From: an uncultured Oxalobacteraceae bacterium
GTDB lineage: Bacteria > Pseudomonadota > Gammaproteobacteria > Burkholderiales > Burkholderiaceae
DNA length: 8,931 nt
Assembly: GCA_946479255.1 (NCBI GenBank)
Contig: CAMLFK010000210.1
Location: forward strand, 1-8,931
Direction: 5' to 3'
Shown here: positions 1 through 6,036 of the stretch, piece by piece
How positions within the stretch are numbered: position 1 is the stretch's first letter
Layout of the letters: each line of letters begins with the position of its first letter
Notes under the pieces: generated by a model
Databases searched by the model: none
What the model saw: the letters and a program-made list of their open reading frames with translations, nothing else
Told to the model about the DNA's origin: nothing
Made by a program: the position numbers and the translations under genes

Positions 1-530
1 CGCCAGTAGCCATACACATCCATCCCGAAGCCCACCACGAACTTGTTCGGAATCGTCAGGCCGACAATATCGGCCTTGATCGGCTTGGCGCGCTTGATGT
101 CCTTGTCGGCGAACACCGCGATGATGACCTCGGCCGCGCCCATGTCCAGCAGGCGCTGCTTGACGTGGGCCAGGGTCTCGCCTTCGTCCAGGATATCGTC
201 GACCACGACCACCGTGCGGCCCTCCACGTTTGAACGCGGAATCACTTTCCACACCACCGCGCCTCCTTTGTCGTCGTCGCCGTACCGGGTGACGTGGATG
301 TAATCGAATTCAAGCGGAAAGCGCAGCTGGGGCAGCAGGTTCCCGGTGAATACCACGGCGCCGCCCATGACACCCAGCACCAGTGGAAATGCGGCATCGT
401 CGGGATTGCCGAAGCGTTTGTTCAAATTGTCGGCAACCTTGGACACAGCGGCCTGCACTTGGTCTGCGCTGACGATTTCTTCCGCATGCTCCATCAACTG
501 ACGTGCGCGTTGGTAGTGAAAATCTTGCAT
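1..530 (-). CDS. hpt: Hypoxanthine-guanine phosphoribosyltransferase, C-terminus cut by window edge
   Basis: This purine-salvage enzyme transfers phosphoribose from PRPP to hypoxanthine or guanine in the cytoplasm, giving IMP or GMP. 176 residues are visible from the ATG at 530-528 (begins MQDFHYQRARQL); only a short C-terminal tail should be missing. The PRPP-binding loop VVVVDDILDEGETL lies at residues 107-120, with the paired acidic residues D111-D112. The purine-binding region IKADIVGLTIPNKFVVGFGMD at about 151-171 supplies Lys152, which aligns with the base-contacting lysine of the human enzyme. LGVMGGAVVF (52-61) is the N-terminal phosphate-loop region. No clear Shine-Dalgarno precedes the start; an inverted repeat lies directly upstream. 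It is divergent from the M24 peptidase gene. The family assignment is firm; the choice between Hpt and a close purine PRTase paralog rests on sequence style only. Confidence 0.93.
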   Translation of the reverse strand, partial: MQDFHYQRARQLMEHAEEIVSADQVQAAVSKVADNLNKRFGNPDDAAFPLVLGVMGGAVVFTGNLLPQLRFPLEFDYIHVTRYGDDDKGGAVVWKVIPRSNVEGRTVVVVDDILDEGETLAHVKQRLLDMGAAEVIIAVFADKDIKRAKPIKADIVGLTIPNKFVVGFGMDVYGYW

Positions 531-538
531 ATCGTTTA

Positions 539-558
539 CCCAGTGAAATAGTACTGGG
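539..558. promoter_or_regulatory. Inverted repeat just upstream of hpt start
   Basis: CCCAGT and ACTGGG form perfect 6-base arms around an 8-base spacer, ending 8 bases from the hpt start codon. A CATAAT hexamer on the minus strand (566-561) would place the transcription start near 554, inside the repeat. That favours an operator over an RNA hairpin. No good -35 box accompanies it. The repeat is seen directly; its role is inferred. Confidence 0.35.
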
Positions 559-658
559 CAATTATGGTGCATATTCGCCTGCACGGACGACACATCGTGG
601 GATTTACGCCACACCGGTCCGGCACGCACCCTGTCCCCCGGGCATGCGCGCTTGGGGT

Positions 659-671
659 TATGATTTCAGTA
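659..671 (+). promoter_or_regulatory. Possible -10 element giving a leaderless M24 peptidase mRNA
   Basis: TATGAT at 659-664 matches the sigma70 -10 consensus at 5 of 6 positions. It ends 6 bases before the ATG at 671, so transcription from it would start at or next to the A of the start codon. The gene has no convincing ribosome binding site, which fits a leaderless message. No recognisable -35 box lies 16-18 bases upstream, and one -10 match can occur by chance. Confidence 0.25.
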
Positions 672-2470
672 TGTCCGACACTACCGAAAAACTCACCCGG
701 CTACGCACCGCCATGGCGCGCCACCAGATCGACGCGCTCGTGGTGCCCTCGTCCGATCCGCACCTGTCCGAATACCTGCCGGCCCATTGGCGCGGGCGCG
801 AGTGGCTGTCCGGGTTCACCGGCTCGGTCGGCACCTTCATCGCCACCGTCGACACGGCGGGCGTGTGGACCGATGGCCGTTACTGGACCCAGGCCGAGAC
901 TGAACTGGCCGGATCAAGCATCGCTTTGCAAAAGATCACCTCCGGCGCCAGCCTGCAGCACATCGACTGGCTGGCCGCCAATCTCCAGCCCGGCCAGACC
1001 GTGGCGGTGGATGCGCGTGTGCTCGGCCTGTCGGTGGCGCGCCTGTTGACCGATGCGCTGGCCGCGCGCGGTATCAAGCTGCGCACCGATCTCGACGTGC
1101 TTGACGAGGTATGGCTTGAGCGACCATCGCTGCCCCTTGAAGCGGTGTACGAACATGCCGCGCCGTTCGCCGTGCTCGATCGCGGCGCAAAACTGGCCGC
1201 AACCCGGGACGCCATGCAGGCGCTGGGAGCAAGCCATCATTTCATCTCCACGCTGGACGATATCGCCTGGCTGTTTAACCTGCGTGGCGCCGATGTGAGC
1301 TTTAACCCGGTATTCGTGGCCCACGCCTTGTTGTCGACCGAGTCCGCCACGCTGTTTGTCCCGGAAGGCAAGGTCAGTGCCGAGCTGGCCGCGCGCCTGA
1401 ACGATGATGGCGTTGTTCTCGCCCCTTACGCCGATGCCGCCGCTGCGCTGGCCGCGCTGCCGATTGGCGCCGCCTTGCTGATCGACCCGCGCCGCATCAC
1501 CGCCGGCATGCGCAGCGCTGTCGCACCGCATGTGAAGGTGATCGAGGCGCTCAATCCGACCACAATGGCCAAGTCGAAGAAGCTGCCGGCGGAAGCGGCG
1601 CACGTGCGCGCCGCGATGGAGCAGGATGGCGCGGCGCTGTGCGAATTCTTCGCGTGGCTCGACGAGCAGCTGGCCAAGCCGCGGCGCGCGCCTTTAACCG
1701 AGGTGGACATCGACCGCCATATCACCACGGCGCGCGCACGCCGCCCCGGATTCATCAGCCCGAGCTTTGCGACCATCGCCGGCTTTAACGCCAACGGCGC
1801 CATCATCCACTACCGTGCAAGCGAAGGCAGCTGCGCCGTGATCGAAGGCGACGGCCTGCTGCTGATCGATTCCGGCGGCCAGTACCTGGGCGGCACCACG
1901 GACATTACGCGGGTGGTCGCAGTAGGCCAGCCGCTTGATGAACAGCGGCGCGATTGCACCCTGGTGCTCAAGGGCGTGATCGCGCTGTCGCGCGCGCGCT
2001 TTCCGCGCGGCGTGCGTTCGCCGATGCTGGACGCCCTGGCCCGTGCGCCGATCTGGGAAGCCGGCATCGACTACGGCCACGGCACCGGCCATGGCGTAGG
2101 CTACTTTTTGAACGTGCATGAAGGCCCGCAGTCGATCTCGCAAAGCGCCATGCCGGAGCCGCATACCGCCATGGAAGAGGGCATGATCACCTCCTGCGAG
2201 CCGGGCATTTACCGCCCCGGCCAGTGGGGTATCCGGATCGAGAATTTGCTGCTTAACCGCACCGCCGGCACCACCCCTTTCGGCGAATTCCTGGAGTTCG
2301 AAACCCTGACCCTCTGCCCGATCGATACGCGCTGCCTGGAGCGCTCGCTGCTGCGCGCCGATGAAATCGACTGGCTTAACACTTACCACGCGAGCGTACG
2401 CGCGCGCCTGGCGCCGCACGTGCAAGGCGCCGCCGCAACCTGGCTCGCATTGCGAACGGAGAGTATCTGA
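671..2470 (+). CDS. Aminopeptidase P family protein (M24B Xaa-Pro aminopeptidase), 599 residues
   Basis: A dinuclear-metal peptidase expected to remove the N-terminal residue of peptides with proline in second position, in the cytoplasm (no signal peptide). It has the three-part architecture of the long bacterial/eukaryotic aminopeptidase P type: a creatinase-N domain at about 5-140, a second creatinase-like domain at about 160-300, the M24 pita-bread domain at about 308-530, and a C-terminal extension. The metal ligands are visible: D400 (LLIDSGG), D411 (TTDITR), H474 (GTGHGVG), E510 (SCEPGIY) and E524 (IRIENL). Catalytic histidines are H380 (IIHYRA) and H483 (NVHEGPQ). The frame is open upstream to 503, but that part overlaps the hpt start and promoter and resembles nothing. 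ATG 671 (MSDTTEKLTRLR) fits the usual family N-terminus. First gene of a probable five-gene operon; its TGA overlaps the next ATG. About 600 residues is normal for this subgroup. Confidence 0.93.
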   Translation: MSDTTEKLTRLRTAMARHQIDALVVPSSDPHLSEYLPAHWRGREWLSGFTGSVGTFIATVDTAGVWTDGRYWTQAETELAGSSIALQKITSGASLQHIDWLAANLQPGQTVAVDARVLGLSVARLLTDALAARGIKLRTDLDVLDEVWLERPSLPLEAVYEHAAPFAVLDRGAKLAATRDAMQALGASHHFISTLDDIAWLFNLRGADVSFNPVFVAHALLSTESATLFVPEGKVSAELAARLNDDGVVLAPYADAAAALAALPIGAALLIDPRRITAGMRSAVAPHVKVIEALNPTTMAKSKKLPAEAAHVRAAMEQDGAALCEFFAWLDEQLAKPRRAPLTEVDIDRHITTARARRPGFISPSFATIAGFNANGAIIHYRASEGSCAVIEGDGLLLIDSGGQYLGGTTDITRVVAVGQPLDEQRRDCTLVLKGVIALSRARFPRGVRSPMLDALARAPIWEAGIDYGHGTGHGVGYFLNVHEGPQSISQSAMPEPHTAMEEGMITSCEPGIYRPGQWGIRIENLLLNRTAGTTPFGEFLEFETLTLCPIDTRCLERSLLRADEIDWLNTYHASVRARLAPHVQGAAATWLALRTESI

Positions 2471-2730
2471 TGTCCACTGCACGTTCCACCCGCGCCAGCA
2501 GCGCGGTCGACCGGCTTAAAGAGCGTACCGGTAATCCGGGCTATTCCATGGCCCGCACCGGTGAAGGCTTGTTCTTCCTGTCCGAGCGTCCCGGCGAGCC
2601 GCCCTTGTGTCCGCCGATGGAGCTGGACGACTTCGTCGCTTTCGTCAAAAGCCTGGGGCCTCAGGAGGTCCGGCGCGTCAGCAAGAACGACGTGGCGTTC
2701 GAAAAGCAGCTGGTCCGTAAAAAAACATAA
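2470..2730 (+). CDS. Small conserved-looking hypothetical protein, 86 residues
   Basis: I do not recognise this protein. Its ATG shares one base with the TGA of the peptidase gene (TGATG), and GGAGAG at 2458-2463 is a fair ribosome binding site, so translation is very likely. It is soluble, with no signal peptide or membrane segment. The N-terminus is basic and Ser/Arg-rich (1-20). The middle, GYSMARTGEGLFFLSERPG (24-42), looks like a short beta hairpin. PPMELDDFVAFVKSLGPQEV (48-67) looks like an amphipathic helix, and the tail is basic (VRKKT). The only Cys is C47. It lies between a peptidase and an MgtC-type membrane protein. Coupled translation supports a real gene; its function is unknown. 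Confidence 0.75.
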   Translation: MSTARSTRASSAVDRLKERTGNPGYSMARTGEGLFFLSERPGEPPLCPPMELDDFVAFVKSLGPQEVRRVSKNDVAFEKQLVRKKT

Positions 2731-2743
2731 GCGCAACGCGCGC

Positions 2744-2750
2744 AAGGAGG
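2744..2750 (+). promoter_or_regulatory. Strong Shine-Dalgarno for the MgtC-family gene
   Basis: AAGGAGG, 4 bases before the ATG at 2755, is the strongest ribosome binding site in the operon and fixes that start. It suggests the membrane protein is translated independently rather than relying on coupling to the gene before it. Confidence 0.7.
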
Positions 2751-2754
2751 ACCC

Positions 2755-3501
2755 ATGGTTACTTTCGAGATGCTGTCCGCCTACTGGACCCGCCCTGAAC
2801 TGGCGACCAATGGCATCATCCTGCTCAACCTGATCGGTGCGCTGCTGCTCGGCCTGATGGTCGGCTACGAGCGCTCATACCACGGGCGAGCGGCCGGTAT
2901 GCGCACCTATGGCCTGGTGTGCATGGCCTCGGCCGGCTTGACCGTGATCGGCGGCTATCCGGGCTTCTGGTTCGGCGGTCATGGCAGCGCGCTGGCGGCG
3001 GTGGCCGACCCGACCCGGGTGATCCAGGGGATCGTCACCGGTATCGGCTTCCTCGGCGCCGGCGTGATCATGCGCGAGGGCTTCAACATCAGCGGCCTGA
3101 CCACGGCCGCGTCGATCTGGACCTCATCCGTCATCGGTGTGCTGGTCGGCGTCGGCTTCTACATGGCGGCCATGGGGCTGGCGTTTTTCGCCACCATGAT
3201 CATGATCTACCTGACCAAGCTCGAAGCGGTCCTGCCGTCGCGCCACGCGCTGGCCATCACGATGCGCTTCAGGCCGGGCTTCGTACCGCGCGAGGCTGCC
3301 TTGAGACGGGTGGCACTGGAACGGGGCTATGAAATCGCCGGCGGTTCACTAACCATCGGCAGCGACCATGGCGCGCAGGAGTGGCGCTTCGTGGCGCTGG
3401 CCTTGTCCAAAAAAAGCGGGGCTCCGCTGGCCGAACTGGCCGCCGAGCTCAATACTTTCGACGGTATTTCCAGTTTCCAGATCTCTCATGCCCGAAACTA
3501 A
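2755..3501 (+). CDS. MgtC/SapB family inner-membrane protein, 248 residues
   Basis: MgtC-type proteins are inner-membrane proteins linked to growth at low magnesium, acid tolerance, membrane potential and, in pathogens, survival in macrophages; their biochemical activity is unsettled. About five hydrophobic helices are visible, at roughly 20-37, 49-67, 87-105, 114-134 and 136-155. They carry the family signatures: VGYERSYHGRAAGMRTYGLV (37-55) with its conserved ER and R50, D85 with R88, GIGFLGAGVI (96-105), and TTAASIW (116-122). The soluble tail from about 165 (ALAITMRF..., ending FDGISSFQISHARN) looks like the ACT-like cytoplasmic domain of longer members. The start is set by the strong AAGGAGG. 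The last 14 bases overlap the next gene. Membership of the family is clear, but a role in virulence or Mg2+ stress should not be assumed: environmental bacteria often carry several paralogs. Confidence 0.92.
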   Translation: MVTFEMLSAYWTRPELATNGIILLNLIGALLLGLMVGYERSYHGRAAGMRTYGLVCMASAGLTVIGGYPGFWFGGHGSALAAVADPTRVIQGIVTGIGFLGAGVIMREGFNISGLTTAASIWTSSVIGVLVGVGFYMAAMGLAFFATMIMIYLTKLEAVLPSRHALAITMRFRPGFVPREAALRRVALERGYEIAGGSLTIGSDHGAQEWRFVALALSKKSGAPLAELAAELNTFDGISSFQISHARN

Positions 3502-4069
3502 TCAAGCAGGCAGCGCGCAAGACGTGCTCGACTTCTGGTTCCTGCCGCCGGACCACCCGGGCCATGGCAAGGCGCGCACCGAATGGTTCGTCAAGAACGA
3601 TGCCTTCGACGAGCAGATCCGCACGCGCTTCGGCGCCCTGATCGACAGCGCCATAGGCGGCGGCCTGCGCGGCTGGAAGCCATTGGCGTACATCGTTCTG
3701 CTCGACCAGTTCACCCGCAACGCCTACCGTGGATCGCCCAAGTCGTTTGCCGGCGATCCGCTGGCACTGGCGGCCGGCATGCGCCTGGTCGACAGCGGCG
3801 AACACCTGGCGCTGCCGCCCATACAGCGCTGGTTCGCCTACATGCCCTTCGAGCATAGCGAAGACCTGGCGATGCAGGGCCGGTCGGTAGCGCTGTTCAC
3901 CGAGCTGGCCAAGCTTGGGCCGGGCTTCGACCCGGCGCTCGATTACGCCTTGAGGCACCGCGCGGTGATCCAGCGCTTTGGCCGCTTCCCGCACCGTAAT
4001 CCCATCCTGGGACGCGCCTCCACGCCGGAAGAAGTGGCCTATCTGGCGCAGCCCGGCTCGGGTTTCTAG
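3488..4069 (+). CDS. DUF924 family protein, 193 residues
   Basis: A conserved family predicted to be an all-helical, TPR-like soluble protein with no firmly established biochemical function. The signature segments are all present: VLDFWF (13-18), EWFVKNDAFDEQI (32-44), LAYIVLLDQFTRNAYRGSPKSFAGD (66-90), RWFAYMPFEHSEDLAMQ (114-130), and HRAVIQRFGRFPHRNPILGRASTPEE (157-182). ATG 3488 (MPETNQ) is chosen because VLDFWF normally lies very near the N-terminus; the open frame continues upstream only inside the MgtC-family gene. The start overlaps that gene by 14 bases and has no visible ribosome binding site, so reinitiation by ribosomes finishing the previous gene is likely. Its stop overlaps the next start. 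Confidence 0.92.
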   Translation: MPETNQAGSAQDVLDFWFLPPDHPGHGKARTEWFVKNDAFDEQIRTRFGALIDSAIGGGLRGWKPLAYIVLLDQFTRNAYRGSPKSFAGDPLALAAGMRLVDSGEHLALPPIQRWFAYMPFEHSEDLAMQGRSVALFTELAKLGPGFDPALDYALRHRAVIQRFGRFPHRNPILGRASTPEEVAYLAQPGSGF

Positions 4070-4881
4070 TGCCTTCAACCCTCAACCTGATCGGCGCCGG
4101 CCACGTGGGCCGGGTGCTGGCACGCCTGTTCCATGCCAGCGGCGCCTTCACGGTGCAGGATGTGCTGACACGCTCGCCGGAAAGTAGCAACGATGCGCTG
4201 GCCTTTATCGGCGCGGGCGCCGCCACCACCGGGATAGAGGCCATGCGCGCGGCCGATGTGTGGATGCTGGCCGTGGGCGACGATCAGATCGCGCCGGCTT
4301 GCGCGGCCCTGGCCGCAAGCCGGCCTTTAAACGGCGCGCTGGTATTTCACTGCAGCGGCGCCAAGGCGGCCGACGCCTTGCAAGCCGCGGCCGATGCCGG
4401 CGCGCTGACCGCCAGCGTGCATCCGGTGCGCAGCTTTGCCGATCCGGCCATGGTGGCAGCCAGCTTTGCCGGCACCTTTTGTGGCGTGGAAGGCAATGGC
4501 GTGCCCGGGCTGGAAGCCGCCCTGGCCGCCATCGGCGCACGTGCGGTGCCGATTTCGGCGTCCGGCAAGACGGTGTATCACGCGGCCTCGGTGTTCGCCT
4601 CCAATTATCTGGTCACCGTGATGGACGCGGCCTTGCGGGCTTACCAGGCGGCCGGCGTGCCGGAGGCGCTGGCGCGCGAACTGGCGGCGCCGCTGGCGAC
4701 CGAAACGCTGGCCAATGTGCTGCGGCTTGGCCCGGAGGCTGCCTTGTCCGGTCCGATCGCGCGTGGCGATACCGACACCGTGGCACGCCAGCAGGGCGCG
4801 CTTGATGGGTGGGATGCGCCAACTGGCGATACCTATAGGGCTCTTGCCAAAGCGACATGGGCGCTCGCCAAACGTCGTTAA
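4069..4881 (+). CDS. Rossmann-like / DUF2520 domain protein, predicted NAD(P)-binding oxidoreductase
   Basis: 270 residues. The N-terminal Rossmann half has the dinucleotide loop LIGAGHVGRVLARL (7-20), and the chain follows the layout of pyrroline-5-carboxylate or ketopantoate reductase-like proteins. The DUF2520 half carries the family signatures SVHPVRSFADP (116-126), VYHAASVFASNYLVTV (169-184), and GPEAALSGPIARGDTDTV (221-238). HCSGAKAADAL (94-104) is the linker segment. Substrate and reaction are unknown for the family. Start is GTG, sharing one base with the preceding TAG (TAGTG), with no strong Shine-Dalgarno, so coupling to the DUF924 gene is expected. It is the last gene of the block; no intrinsic terminator is visible directly after it on this strand. 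Confidence 0.9.
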   Translation: MPSTLNLIGAGHVGRVLARLFHASGAFTVQDVLTRSPESSNDALAFIGAGAATTGIEAMRAADVWMLAVGDDQIAPACAALAASRPLNGALVFHCSGAKAADALQAAADAGALTASVHPVRSFADPAMVAASFAGTFCGVEGNGVPGLEAALAAIGARAVPISASGKTVYHAASVFASNYLVTVMDAALRAYQAAGVPEALARELAAPLATETLANVLRLGPEAALSGPIARGDTDTVARQQGALDGWDAPTGDTYRALAKATWALAKRR

Positions 4882-4906
4882 TTCATCAGCACCAGTCGAT
4901 TAACGC

Positions 4907-4929
4907 AAAAAAAGATGCATTGAGGCATC
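4907..4929 (-). terminator. Possible weak intrinsic terminator on the minus strand
   Basis: Read on the minus strand, GATGC-CTCAAT-GCATC is a 5-base-pair stem followed by seven T residues (the A-run at 4907-4913). The stem is short. If active, it would end minus-strand transcripts that read through from the molybdopterin-fold gene across 5037-5399. On the plus strand it has an A-run before the stem and is not a terminator. Confidence 0.3.
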
Positions 4930-4956
4930 GACAAATTTCGCAAACCTCAATAAGCT
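4928..4956 (+). promoter_or_regulatory. Weak candidate promoter for the 120-residue gene
   Basis: TCGACA (4928-4933) matches the -35 consensus at 5 of 6 positions and is followed after 17 bases by TAAGCT (4951-4956), which matches the -10 at only 3 of 6. The region is clearly AT-richer than the flanking genes. A promoter somewhere in 4882-5036 is likely because of the gap; this exact site is a guess. Confidence 0.2.
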
Positions 4957-5036
4957 AGACTTATCAAGGGATTGCGCGAACGACTTGCCATGTTGGCAGC
5001 GGTGTTTGCCGATGCGAAGTGGAGAATGAGACCGTC

Positions 5037-5399
5037 ATGTTATTTCTGAAAAGTACATCTGTAAGCAAGGCCCCGGGCATCTACGATGTCGACGTGGCCG
5101 CCAAGCCGCCCGGCAAGACTTTCGGCGTGTATATCGCCACCGATCCGGACAATCCACCGAATGCCGTGCTGGCGGCGCTGGAGCAACTTGGTTTTCAAAA
5201 CACCAAGCGCTCGGCCTATACGCACAAGGACAAGGGCAAAGTCCTGGACCTGCACTTCCAGAAGAACGGCACCGACCTGTTCAATGGCTGGAAAACGGAA
5301 GAGTGCACCGCCAACCTGGCCGCCATCGACACCCTGTTCGGCAATGTCGGCATCAAGGTCACCCCGCGCGTCATGACCCTGGCCGAAGCCTACGCCTGA
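5037..5399 (+). CDS. Hypothetical protein, 120 residues
   Basis: I do not recognise this protein. It begins MLFLKSTSVSKAPGIYDVDV and is soluble and mixed alpha/beta in appearance, with VYIATDPDNPPNAVLAALEQLG (31-52) as a strand followed by a helix. A Lys-rich middle, RSAYTHKDKGKVLDLHFQKNG (58-78), follows, then NLAAIDTLFGNVGIKVTPRV (93-112). Its single Cys is C90. An in-frame GTG at 5019 would add six residues, but ATG 5037 is preferred because GGAGA at 5021-5025 could serve it, with a long 11-base spacing, whereas nothing precedes the GTG. It stands alone after a 155-base gap with its own probable promoter. It converges on the molybdopterin-fold gene with only 13 bases between the two stops. 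Codon use matches its neighbours, so it looks native. Confidence 0.75.
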   Translation: MLFLKSTSVSKAPGIYDVDVAAKPPGKTFGVYIATDPDNPPNAVLAALEQLGFQNTKRSAYTHKDKGKVLDLHFQKNGTDLFNGWKTEECTANLAAIDTLFGNVGIKVTPRVMTLAEAYA

Positions 5400-5412
5400 T
5401 TCAGGCAGCCAG

Positions 5413-5985
5413 TCAGGCAACTACGTCGATGTGATACAGCGCCCACGGGCAGTTGGCGAAGCGCTCGGCGAGCGGCTGGCCGGCTGCGGCTGGAAAGCGG
5501 TCCGCATCGTACACAGCCCATAGCGGGCCGAGCCCGCCCAGCGGCATCGGCTGGCCATCGAGGTGGGTGGCGACCATCATTCCCATTGCACGAGCTTGCC
5601 CCAGCGTGATGCTGGCGGCGTAACCGTCGACGGCGCGCAGCGCGAGCCGGGCGCTGTCGCCGGCACGTACGCTCGCCGCGGCCAGCACGTCGGCGAGGCG
5701 CGGCCCGCGCAGGGTGTGCACTTTGCCATCGTATTCCAGGGTCGGCTTGATCTCGCTTGACGTCAGCGCCAGCAGCGCGGCGAAATCGAAGCCATACGCC
5801 TTGTCGAAGCTGAGCTTTTGCTTGTGCATCATCAGGTCGCGCACCGGGTCGAGCGGACCGCGGTTCGGCTTATGTATTGCTCCGGTGACGGTCAGCAGGG
5901 CGGGGCCCTTGGCGGCGGCCGTTGCGGCGCTGGCGGGCAGGGCGCTTGCCAGTGCAGCGGCGCCCAGAAATTGGCGTTTGTTCAT
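5413..5985 (-). CDS. Exported molybdopterin-dependent-oxidoreductase-fold protein without the Cys ligand
   Basis: 190 residues, resembling the short single-domain members of the sulfite-oxidase molybdopterin-binding fold. The N-terminus MNKRQFLGAAALASALPASA is an export signal, probably cleaved around residue 20-25; KRQFL resembles a Tat motif with Lys in place of the first Arg. The mature part shows the fold's landmarks: LTVTGAI (31-37), FDFAALLAL (66-74), LRGPRLADVLAAA (92-104), RAVDGYAASITL (117-128), and LDGQPMPLGGLGPLWAVYDAD (142-162). In sulfite oxidases and MsrP a conserved Cys binds molybdenum; here the only Cys is C179, near the C-terminus and outside that position. The protein may bind cofactor differently, bind none, or be a non-catalytic relative. 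It is divergent from alkB and convergent with the 120-residue gene. No membrane or redox partner gene is adjacent. Confidence 0.8.
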   Translation of the reverse strand: MNKRQFLGAAALASALPASAATAAAKGPALLTVTGAIHKPNRGPLDPVRDLMMHKQKLSFDKAYGFDFAALLALTSSEIKPTLEYDGKVHTLRGPRLADVLAAASVRAGDSARLALRAVDGYAASITLGQARAMGMMVATHLDGQPMPLGGLGPLWAVYDADRFPAAAGQPLAERFANCPWALYHIDVVA

Positions 5986-5992
5986 GCGAGAA

Positions 5993-6025
5993 TGGGCGTC
6001 GATGGTAATTCGCCATCATAGCCCA
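5993..6025. promoter_or_regulatory. 33-base symmetric dyad in the divergent promoter region
   Basis: The arms TGGGCGTCGATGG (5993-6005) and CCATCATAGCCCA (6013-6025) match in 10 of 13 pairs around the 7-base centre TAATTCG. The three mismatches form one block in the middle of each arm, giving two nested 5-base repeats (TGGGC/GCCCA and GATGG/CCATC). The dyad fills most of the 51-base gap between the two divergent genes and includes TATGAT on the minus strand (6020-6015), a -10 candidate for the molybdopterin-fold gene. It is a good candidate binding site for a dimeric regulator acting on both genes. Confidence 0.4.
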
Positions 6026-6036
6026 CGCCCCGCTTC

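Noticed and set aside
503..670. Upstream extension of the M24 peptidase frame (56 more residues)
   Set aside because: It overlaps the hpt start and divergent promoter region, has no family similarity, and ATG 671 gives the normal N-terminus.
914..2482. Long minus-strand open frames opposite the M24 peptidase (229 and 262 residues)
   Set aside because: They are high-GC mirror frames of a clearly assigned enzyme, with no recognisable domain and no promoter or ribosome binding site.
3368..3487. Upstream start for the DUF924 gene
   Set aside because: The extra 40 residues come from inside the MgtC-family coding region; the conserved VLDFWF motif belongs near the N-terminus, as with ATG 3488.
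4260..4860. Alternative-frame proteins of up to 181 residues within the DUF2520 gene
   Set aside because: They are Arg/Gly/Ala-rich frameshift shadows with no motif; the DUF2520 frame has all family signatures.
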